A program made the position numbers and the translations under genes. Under the pieces are notes generated by a model. The model worked only from the letters and a program-made list of their open reading frames with translations, searched no databases and was not told the origin of the DNA. Below, in pieces: positions 43,645 through 50,591 of a stretch of DNA of 64,000 nucleotides. This DNA is from Clostridia bacterium (GTDB lineage: Bacteria > Bacillota > Clostridia > CAKSNL01 > HGM11501): assembly GCA_017411325.1 (NCBI GenBank), contig JAFQQJ010000065.1:62001-126000 (forward strand). Direction: 5' to 3'. Position 1 is the first letter of the stretch. Every line of letters begins with the position of its first letter.

Positions 43645-44709
43645 TCACACACCGAAATCGTAATTTACCTTTACGCTGTTTCCTGTCTTTGCAGATTCAA
43701 TTACCGCAGAGCAAACGGCAACGGTTTTTGCCCCTTCAAGACCTGTCATAACAAGGCTCTTTCCGCAGATAACCGCATCACGGAATGCCTTATGCTCACC
43801 CGGAAGATTGTGATTGTTGATTTCCACCTTTATCCTGTGTGCCATTGTTCTCTCGCTTCCGTTTCCGTAAATGATGCCGCCTGCAAAGGGTGCTCCCTCT
43901 GCTGACTTTTCAAGGTAAAGGCTCATTTCGGGGGATGTGTTATCGAAAATAAGTGTACCCTTGGTTCCGTAAAGGCAGGTTCTCATTGTATAGTCGCGCT
44001 TACATCCGATGGATGTGAATATTTTTCCGATTGTGCCGTTTTCCCACTTCATAATTCCGATGGTTGCATCGGATATGGGCCAGTCTTTCAAAACCATTCT
44101 GTTGGAGTATGCTGTAACCTCGACAGGATCACCTATAAGCCAGCGAAGAAGGTCGATTGAGTGACAGCCTCCGCCTAAGATCGGCTCTCTGTCGGGGTGC
44201 ATTCTCCACTTGTCAACGCCGGGAATTGTTGCATAGTCGTGGGCATATTCGCCCTCGGCAAAGAAAATATCACCAAGGATGCCTGATTCCACAATCTGCT
44301 TTGCTCTTACAAAGGCAGGTGTGAAACGGCATACCTGACCAACCATTAAAAGCTTTCCGCTTTCCTTTTCTGCCAGGAGCATTTCGCGGCAGTCATCACT
44401 CCTTAATGCCATAGGCTTTTCGCACATTACGTTAAAGCCGGCTTTAAGGGCTGCCACCGTTGCATCCTTGTGGGCGTGGTCCGCAGTTGCAACAACCACT
44501 ATGTCCGCTTCGATATTTTCAAGCATTTCGTTATAGTCCGAAAAGCACGCGGCATTAAGGGCGTACTTTTCGTTTTTCTCCTCGGCAAATTCCTTATGCA
44601 CGTCACAAAGCCCCACAATTTCAATGTCCTTTGTCTGAAGGAGTGCTTCAATGTGCATTCCGCCAAAGCTTCCGCATCCGATAATTGCATATTTGATTTT
44701 TCTTTCCAT
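43645..44709 (-). CDS. Gfo/Idh/MocA-family oxidoreductase
   Basis: 354 residues: NAD-binding Rossmann motif YAIIGCGSFGGMHIEALLQ at the N-terminus, the EKP sugar-dehydrogenase motif (CEKPMALRSDDC, about 97), and a C-terminal alpha/beta domain with GGGCHSIDLLRWLIG (catalytic His). Acts on a cytoplasmic sugar or sugar acid. First gene of an operon with GH43-like and GH28-related genes, driven by the promoter at 44742. Confidence 0.92.
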   Translation of the reverse strand: MERKIKYAIIGCGSFGGMHIEALLQTKDIEIVGLCDVHKEFAEEKNEKYALNAACFSDYNEMLENIEADIVVVATADHAHKDATVAALKAGFNVMCEKPMALRSDDCREMLLAEKESGKLLMVGQVCRFTPAFVRAKQIVESGILGDIFFAEGEYAHDYATIPGVDKWRMHPDREPILGGGCHSIDLLRWLIGDPVEVTAYSNRMVLKDWPISDATIGIMKWENGTIGKIFTSIGCKRDYTMRTCLYGTKGTLIFDNTSPEMSLYLEKSAEGAPFAGGIIYGNGSERTMAHRIKVEINNHNLPGEHKAFRDAVICGKSLVMTGLEGAKTVAVCSAVIESAKTGNSVKVNYDFGV

Positions 44710-44741
44710 AAATAAAACCTCTTTTCTTTTATTTTATAAAC

Positions 44742-44770
44742 ATTATAAAACGAGGCTGTTTTTATATCAA
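44742..44770 (-). promoter_or_regulatory. Promoter of the oxidoreductase-GH43-GH28 operon
   Basis: Minus strand TTGATA (44765-44770), 17-bp spacer, TATAAT (44742-44747). Confidence 0.75.
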
Positions 44771-44830
44771 TGGAAATACATTCTCATTTTTGTATACTTT
44801 TGTTCACTTAAATTTCTTTGTGAATTTTTA

Positions 44831-44859
44831 TTGACATTTTGTTTTCAATAAGTTAAACT
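44831..44859 (+). promoter_or_regulatory. Promoter of the AraC gene at 44876
   Basis: TTGACA (44831-44836), 17-bp spacer, TAAACT (44854-44859), with a very short leader. Confidence 0.7.
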
Positions 44860-44875
44860 GTGAAAAGGTGATTGA

Positions 44876-45748
44876 ATGAGTACATATATAAGCCACTTTA
44901 TTAAAAATGTAATAAGCGTATCATCCATAATAAACTGCTACAGAAAAGACTTTGCACCCGATTTTTGCGACATCCCCGAAAGCCACGATTTCTGGGAGGC
45001 GGTTTATCTTGACAAGGGCAGCATTTTCGTTTCCGCAGGCGGAAACAAAACTTTGTTAAAGCCAGGAGACATATATTTTCACAAGCCCGGCGAAAGCCAT
45101 CACATAATCATAAACGGAAAAGAAAATGTTATTGTTTATTTTATTTCCTTTGCATCAAAAAGCAGCTCAATGAATCTTTTTTATGATGCAAAACTTTCCC
45201 TTACGCCCTATCTTAAAAACCTTCTTTACATAATGCACGAGGAAGCAAGAAAGTCCTTTGTTTCAACAAGAGTCGGCACCTCATACGGCGTTACTGCAGC
45301 CCCCGATGCACCTATTGGAAGCGCACAGCTTTACAAAAACTATCTTGAAAGCTTTTTGATAAACCTTTTGCGCTTCAAAATCGAAGCGGAAAAGGCAACG
45401 GTGTATTCCGAAAAAGAGGAATTTCACAGGGCCATTGTAAGAAAGATAACCGAAGAGGTATCACAAAGCCTCTATTCTCACTTTTCCATCAGCACACTCA
45501 CCAAAAAGCTCAACTACGGAAGAACCTTTCTCTGCAATGTCTTCAAGGCAGAAACGGGCTATACCATAAACGGCTTTTACAATCACCTTAAGATAAATGA
45601 GGCAAAAAAGCTTATGGCAGAAGGCCGCCATTCATTGGCGGAAATTTCCGAAATACTGAATTTTTCAAGCCGGTATTATTTTTCAAAGGTATTCAAAAAG
45701 GAAACGGAATATACCCCGTCGGAATACAAGAAAACCATTATAAAGTAA
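44876..45748 (+). CDS. AraC-family transcriptional regulator
   Basis: 290 residues: cupin-like domain (DFWEAVYLDKGSIFVSAGG, PGDIYFHKPGESHHI, about 35-85) and two C-terminal helix-turn-helix motifs (FSISTLTKKLNYGRTFLCNVFK and SLAEISEILNFSSRYYFSKVFKK). ATG at 44876 with AAAAGGTGA. Divergent from the oxidoreductase-GH43-GH28 operon, which it probably activates. The sensor domain has an insertion of about 30 residues after the cupin, compared with the other AraC proteins here. Confidence 0.9.
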   Translation: MSTYISHFIKNVISVSSIINCYRKDFAPDFCDIPESHDFWEAVYLDKGSIFVSAGGNKTLLKPGDIYFHKPGESHHIIINGKENVIVYFISFASKSSSMNLFYDAKLSLTPYLKNLLYIMHEEARKSFVSTRVGTSYGVTAAPDAPIGSAQLYKNYLESFLINLLRFKIEAEKATVYSEKEEFHRAIVRKITEEVSQSLYSHFSISTLTKKLNYGRTFLCNVFKAETGYTINGFYNHLKINEAKKLMAEGRHSLAEISEILNFSSRYYFSKVFKKETEYTPSEYKKTIIK

Positions 45749-45787
45749 GTTAAGTATATCCTACATCAAGAGCAAAATCAATAAAGA

Positions 45788-45826
45788 ATATTGCTATTTG
45801 ATATAAATATATTGCCATCTGATATA
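45788..45826. promoter_or_regulatory. Imperfect 18-bp direct repeats with 21-bp period upstream of the second AraC gene
   Basis: ATATTGCTATTTGATATA (45788-45805) and ATATTGCCATCTGATATA (45809-45826) differ at two positions and are 21 bp apart; a third partial ATATTGC follows at 45824. They end 17 bp upstream of the AraC start codon, so they probably serve autoregulation. Confidence 0.6.
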
Positions 45827-45843
45827 TTGCGAAAGGAGATTTT

Positions 45844-46653
45844 ATGAATAATCTGCTTAAATTTGAACAGCATACCGGAAAATATACCGTGTCAAAACGC
45901 CCTTTTATATATCATAGCGGAGACCGCAGCGCTTACAGAAACTGGCACGAAAACATTGAAATTTTATATGTCATTAAGGGAAGCGGAGTTTTGCACTATG
46001 ACTCACTTATTTACAACATCAGCGAAGGAGACCTTGTTATAATAAACTCCTTTGCCGTTCACTACACGGAAAAGGAAAACAATCTTTCCTACCATGTTTT
46101 TATTCCCTACAATGACTATTTTTCATCAAACGGCTTAAATCTTGCATCAATGAACTTCACTCCCATTGTGAGGGATATATCGGCAAAAGAGAAATTTATT
46201 GCTTTAATTGATGCCATAGCAGAAAAAGACAAGCTTTCCGAAGCGAAAATCCGCCTTGCCGCCATGGATTTTCTTATATTCATATCCGAAAACCACTCAG
46301 AAAAGCCTCAGGAAAATTCCGTAAAAAAGATAGACCTTTCAATAAGGCAGGCTCTTTCCTGCATCCTTTCAAACTACAGCGAAAACATAAGTGCCGAGGC
46401 TATCTCAAAGCACGTGGGCTTTTCAAAATTTCATTTTTTGCGGCAGTTTAAAAATGCGACGGGCTTAACCTTTTCAAGCTTTCTTAATTCCGTAAGGATT
46501 GACAACGCAAAAAAGCTTTTATCTGAAACCACTCTTCCCATAAAGGAAATATGTTATAAAACAGGCTTTGAATCGGAGGCTTATTTCTCCAAGCTGTTTA
46601 AGGAGCGAGAGGGCGTAACTCCCACAGAATACAGAAAAGGTGCGAAAGCATAG
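45844..46653 (+). CDS. AraC-family transcriptional regulator
   Basis: 269 residues: cupin domain (NWHENIEILYVIKGSGVLHYD, EGDLVIINSFAVHYTE, about 38-80) and paired helix-turn-helix motifs (ISAEAISKHVGFSKFHFLRQFK and PIKEICYKTGFESEAYFSKLFKE). ATG at 45844 with AAAGGAG. It follows another AraC gene by 95 bp with its own repeats, and is convergent with the glycyl-radical operon, with which it shares a terminator. Target genes not evident. Confidence 0.9.
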   Translation: MNNLLKFEQHTGKYTVSKRPFIYHSGDRSAYRNWHENIEILYVIKGSGVLHYDSLIYNISEGDLVIINSFAVHYTEKENNLSYHVFIPYNDYFSSNGLNLASMNFTPIVRDISAKEKFIALIDAIAEKDKLSEAKIRLAAMDFLIFISENHSEKPQENSVKKIDLSIRQALSCILSNYSENISAEAISKHVGFSKFHFLRQFKNATGLTFSSFLNSVRIDNAKKLLSETTLPIKEICYKTGFESEAYFSKLFKEREGVTPTEYRKGAKA

Positions 46654-46668
46654 CTTTCGCACCTTTTT
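46636..46668. terminator. Terminator overlapping the AraC stop codon
   Basis: AAAGGTGCGAAAGC / GCTTTCGCACCTTT around ATA; the TAG stop codon of the AraC gene lies in the loop and right arm. T-run on the plus strand, weaker on the minus strand. Confidence 0.85.
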
Positions 46669-47597
46669 TATATGTTTCCGCCGACTACTTTTACATTGTC
46701 GCATATATTATTCAAATATATCTTCAGTTTTTCCATATCGCTATCTGACTGCACTTCACCAAATGAAGTGAATTTTTTTCCTATACTTTCATATTTTGAT
46801 TCTGCCAGATTGTTATACCTCAAAACCTCAATCCGCCTTTCGCCATTTCCCTCAAGAAGGGATACGAATTTTACCGTCTGCTCTAAATTCGCCATATCGT
46901 CATTAACTCCCGGAATTAAAGGAATACGGAAGGTAATATCACTATGCTTCTTAAAAAGCTTAGTGATATTTTCAATAATTCTCGCATTTCCGACATTGGT
47001 ATATTCCTTATGTTTATTTCGGTCCATAAGCTTTATATCCACAAAGAAGGAATCGGTATACTCCGCTATTTCGCTAACGGTTTCCCACGATATATCAAGG
47101 CAGGTTTCAATGCAGGTGTTAATTCCTTCTTTTTTGCAACTAAGAAGAATATCTTTTAAGGCATCAGGTTGTCTTAAGCATTCTCCGCCCGAAAATGTAA
47201 CACCTCCGCCGGAATATTTGTAATAGGAAATATCCGCAATAATCTCGGAAAATATTTCATCTGTTGTCATTTCACTTTGCGATAAGCTAAGAGCTTCTCC
47301 GAGGCATACCTTGCTGCACTCACCGCATGAGGTACACTTTTCACGGTCTATCTTAATGCCGGAAGCATCAGAGCTGATTGCATCTTTACAGACGCTTATG
47401 CATTTTCCGCACAAGATGCATTTATTTTTAAGATACATTATCACAGGCTTTTTCTCTATGCATTCGGGATTATGGCACCATTTGCAGGAAAGCGGACATC
47501 CTGCGAAAAAAACAACCGTCCTTATCCCCTTTCCATCCTCAAGTGAGCCGTGAACAATTTTTGACACACGCACCTTTTCATCCATATCATTCACCAT
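46668..47597 (-). CDS. Glycyl-radical-enzyme activating protein (radical SAM)
   Basis: 309 residues. The radical SAM cluster CPLSCKWC is at about residues 34-41. It is followed by an inserted two-[4Fe-4S] ferredoxin-like domain (CILCGKCISVCK and CTSCGECSKVCLG, about 58-98), and by FSGGECLRQPD and FRIPLIPGVND. This is the activase type with auxiliary clusters, as for glycerol and choline lyases, rather than the short PflA type. The first ATG (47597) overlaps the end of the glycyl-radical gene by 11 bp; the ATG at 47585 is an alternative. It installs the glycyl radical on the neighbouring enzyme. Confidence 0.93.
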   Translation of the reverse strand: MVNDMDEKVRVSKIVHGSLEDGKGIRTVVFFAGCPLSCKWCHNPECIEKKPVIMYLKNKCILCGKCISVCKDAISSDASGIKIDREKCTSCGECSKVCLGEALSLSQSEMTTDEIFSEIIADISYYKYSGGGVTFSGGECLRQPDALKDILLSCKKEGINTCIETCLDISWETVSEIAEYTDSFFVDIKLMDRNKHKEYTNVGNARIIENITKLFKKHSDITFRIPLIPGVNDDMANLEQTVKFVSLLEGNGERRIEVLRYNNLAESKYESIGKKFTSFGEVQSDSDMEKLKIYLNNICDNVKVVGGNI

Positions 47598-49575
47598 GCT
47601 CGGTACGCGTAAGTAAAGTTGCCTGTTCTTCCTTTGACAAGTTTACAAAATACTCTGTATATCCGCCCATACGCACCATAAGGTCACGATGCTTATCGGG
47701 ATTTACCATTGCATCTTCCATTTCTTCCTTTGACACGCAATTTATCTGAAGCATCATTCCACCGTTTTCAAAATATCCCTTTATCATAGGTTTAATCATA
47801 CTGTCGGCATATTTTTTCGCAAGACGTAAATTTACTACCGGAGTACCTAAAGCCAGAGGAAGATCTAACTTTGCCACACTTCCGAGCATCGACGTGACTG
47901 CCTTTTTATCGTTTCCGAATATGGGAGAAAGTGAATCGCACAAAGGTTCTCCGTTTTTTCTGCCGTCAGGTGTGGGGCCTACTCCTTTTCCACGATAAAC
48001 GTATGTGGTAAACTGAATGGATGAGGTTAAAAAGCCTTCTCCGAAATGCAGCTTTTTACCTTTGTTGCTTCCGAATATTTTCGCAAAGAAATCCTTTGCA
48101 AGGCTGTCTGCCTTTTCATCATTTACACCGTAGTGAGGACATTTTTTGAGGCGCTTGTAAAAAAGCTCATCCTCTGAATTTAGCAATTCAAGAAATTCTT
48201 CTGCACCCATTTCCTTTTTTTCATACACTATGTCCCTTATAGCAAGCAATGACTCTATTACATTTATGGTTCCTGAGAAATTAACTATCGACCAGCTCCA
48301 TCTTGCACCGTCTGCATTGTAATCCTTACCCTTGTCGATGCAGTCATCCACAAGAAGCGTTCTCACGGGATTAGGCATTTTTTCAGACATATGCTTATAG
48401 CATTCATTAACATCGGCGTACAGTTCGTCGGCATATTCAAGAAGGTTATCCATCGCTCCCGAATAAAACTCTTCAAATGTTTCTTTTTTCGCAAGATTTT
48501 CATTCATATAATTGCAAAACACATATGCGGTATTAAGGTTTCCGTCAATTGAGCCTACACGGGAAATGCCTGAAAGCATGGTTTCTGTGCAACCACCGCC
48601 GCAAAATCTTTCAATATCGCTTTCCGGTATCATGGGGAATCGCTTTTTTAACGCCTTCTGATACAAAGGATAGTTATAAAAAGAGGGATTTGTGTTTCCG
48701 CTTTTTATAAGTTCTACGGATAAATCCCATATATCCTGAGGCGTTGTATCATCAATACAAAGCTCAACAGAAGGACGTCTTATCCCCTTTGATGCTTTTA
48801 ATATCTGATAGGTTATGGGATAAATTTCGGGGCCTACTCTTAATGACCAACCGTTATTTGCATCAATATTTCTGTAAAACTCACGAAGAATATCTGTTAC
48901 ATCTTCTCCGTTATGCCAGTAATCAAGTTCCTTATCAAAGACACCTATGTTGTCACCAAAATCAACATAGTATATAAAATTCCAGCCAACAAGAGCCTCA
49001 TAAAGTGTTTCTGCTTTCCTGAAAGGCACTTTACTTAGAGCCTTAATAAGATTTTCATCCGCCTTTACTTCCCTCAAAACTTTAAGGCATCTTTCACGGT
49101 AAATATTAATACTGTCTAAAACTAAAAGACAGCCCTCCCTCATATCGGTGTCCTCAATTTTCATTACGCGCTCTCTGTATGAGTCAAGTCCTTCGCGGAG
49201 AACTCTCGGATAGTTAACCGTGGTATGATTAAATGCTCCTCCGTAAATTGCTCCGTTTGCGTGCCAGTTTCCCACACCGCGCCAGAAGGGCATATTTTCC
49301 GTGCAATACTTGCAAAGTTCCTCGCTCTTCTGATTCAACATAGCAGGATTTATTGTATGCACATATGAATATCTGGGTTCGATAGCTATTCTGTCAAGCT
49401 GACTTGAACTGTTCGGATAAAGCTTTCCGCCGTTATACGGAGGTAATGTGCAATGCTCGCGGTATCTTAACATAGCCTTTGCTGTGCGGTAAAAATAGGA
49501 TCGGTCGATATCCTCAAAATACCCCGTTGCATAAATTTCTCCTATCTCCAAAAGTTTTTTCGAAATATCACTCAT
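47587..49575 (-). CDS. Divergent short glycyl-radical enzyme (pyruvate formate-lyase-like superfamily)
   Basis: 662 residues, clearly shorter than usual members (about 760-850). The active-site cysteine is C329 in FCGGGCTE with E331 two residues on, as in dehydratase and lyase classes. The glycyl loop is RMGGYTEYF near the C-terminus (Gly 638), departing from the usual RV[AS]GYS. The presence of GCTE rather than the CC pair of pyruvate formate-lyase argues against PFL activity. Substrate unknown; context suggests a sugar-derived diol or acid. The ATG at 49575 has a GAGGGAGTG site. It is first gene of a two-gene operon, divergent from an AraC gene. Confidence 0.88.
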   Translation of the reverse strand: MSDISKKLLEIGEIYATGYFEDIDRSYFYRTAKAMLRYREHCTLPPYNGGKLYPNSSSQLDRIAIEPRYSYVHTINPAMLNQKSEELCKYCTENMPFWRGVGNWHANGAIYGGAFNHTTVNYPRVLREGLDSYRERVMKIEDTDMREGCLLVLDSINIYRERCLKVLREVKADENLIKALSKVPFRKAETLYEALVGWNFIYYVDFGDNIGVFDKELDYWHNGEDVTDILREFYRNIDANNGWSLRVGPEIYPITYQILKASKGIRRPSVELCIDDTTPQDIWDLSVELIKSGNTNPSFYNYPLYQKALKKRFPMIPESDIERFCGGGCTETMLSGISRVGSIDGNLNTAYVFCNYMNENLAKKETFEEFYSGAMDNLLEYADELYADVNECYKHMSEKMPNPVRTLLVDDCIDKGKDYNADGARWSWSIVNFSGTINVIESLLAIRDIVYEKKEMGAEEFLELLNSEDELFYKRLKKCPHYGVNDEKADSLAKDFFAKIFGSNKGKKLHFGEGFLTSSIQFTTYVYRGKGVGPTPDGRKNGEPLCDSLSPIFGNDKKAVTSMLGSVAKLDLPLALGTPVVNLRLAKKYADSMIKPMIKGYFENGGMMLQINCVSKEEMEDAMVNPDKHRDLMVRMGGYTEYFVNLSKEEQATLLTRTEHGE

Positions 49576-49638
49576 AAAAGCACTCCCTCTACTTTCGTTT
49601 TATACTTGCATTATAACAAGTGTTTTGATATAATGATA

Positions 49639-49668
49639 GTATAATTCGCTCATTTTCCTTGTATAATT
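49639..49668. promoter_or_regulatory. Direct repeats with 22-bp period between the glycyl-radical and AraC genes
   Basis: GTATAATT occurs at 49639-49646 and 49661-49668. In the same divergent region an inverted repeat ACTTG-N8-CAAGT overlaps an extended -10 element (TGTTATAAT on the minus strand). Probably regulator sites, but these A+T-rich words could also be -10 elements. Confidence 0.4.
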
Positions 49669-49696
49669 GAATCATAATTAAGAAAGGAGAGCTAAT

Positions 49697-50557
49697 ATGG
49701 AGCTTGACAGTAATGCAAGATGGCTTAAAACCTCGGAAGAAATTTTCCCGCATCGTCCCCATGCCATGACTTTAGCATTCCAGACTGAACAATATCGCTA
49801 CAGAATGCACGAGCACGATTTTTATGAAATAAATATAATTTTAGAGGGAAGCGGCTATCACTATATCGAAAGCCGACAGCTTAAGGTTAACGTGGGTGAT
49901 ATGTTCGTTATACCGCCCGGTGTGCTTCACGGTTATGAAAATATCGATCCCGTATTCAACGTGTTCCATCTTGTGGCAAACAAGAGCTTTTTCACGAAAT
50001 ATGCAGAGGAAATCAAACTACTTGGGCAGTTTAAGGTACTCTTTGAAATTGAGCCTTATTTAAGAGCAAACGAGCGAAACTTCTATATAAATCTCGATTA
50101 CGATTTCTTAACAGAACTTAAAAGCGATATTACCATACTTGAAAGCATAAAAAGCGATGTCACCGATGAATCCGATACTATCCGTAACATCATAACCTTA
50201 AAAATAATTTCATCTTTGTGTCGCTATGCAAAGCAAAACTCAGACCACATTAACAAAAACGAGCCAAAGGAATATCAGGATATTATGAGGGCTCTTGAAT
50301 ACATTCATAACAATTATTCTGAAAAAATAACTATCCCCGATCTGGCTAAGCTTTGCAACGTATCAAAAGCCACATTCCTCCGAAAATTCAAAAGTGTGAC
50401 AAAAACTTCTCCAAACAAATATCTTCTTTTCTGTCGTGCAAAAAACGCCCGCAGATTGTTGGATGGCGGATTGTCCAGAACCGCTACCGCCCAGCTTTGC
50501 GGTTTTTTCGATATATCCCACATGGACAGAGTGCTCTCTTCTTACGATAACACATAA
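49697..50557 (+). CDS. AraC-family transcriptional regulator
   Basis: 286 residues: cupin domain (RMHEHDFYEINIILEGSGYHYIE, GDMFVIPPGVLHGYE, about 35-80) and helix-turn-helix motifs (ITIPDLAKLCNVSKATFLRKFK; the second, around LSRTATAQLCGFFDISHMDRVLSSY, is slightly degenerate). ATG at 49697 with AAAGGAGAG. Divergent from the glycyl-radical operon and convergent with module B; probable regulator of the former. Confidence 0.9.
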   Translation: MELDSNARWLKTSEEIFPHRPHAMTLAFQTEQYRYRMHEHDFYEINIILEGSGYHYIESRQLKVNVGDMFVIPPGVLHGYENIDPVFNVFHLVANKSFFTKYAEEIKLLGQFKVLFEIEPYLRANERNFYINLDYDFLTELKSDITILESIKSDVTDESDTIRNIITLKIISSLCRYAKQNSDHINKNEPKEYQDIMRALEYIHNNYSEKITIPDLAKLCNVSKATFLRKFKSVTKTSPNKYLLFCRAKNARRLLDGGLSRTATAQLCGFFDISHMDRVLSSYDNT

Positions 50558-50589
50558 AAAAATCGCAAGGCATCAGCCTTGCGATTTTT
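50556..50589. terminator. Bidirectional terminator at the end of module B
   Basis: AAATCGCAAGGC / GCCTTGCGATTT around ATCA, with A and T tracts outside. Confidence 0.88.
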
Positions 50590-50591
50590 CT

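Noticed and set aside
47587..49575. Canonical pyruvate formate-lyase (pflB)
   Set aside because: Length is about 100 residues short, the active site is a single Cys with GCTE rather than the Cys-Cys pair, and the activase is of the ferredoxin-inserted type.
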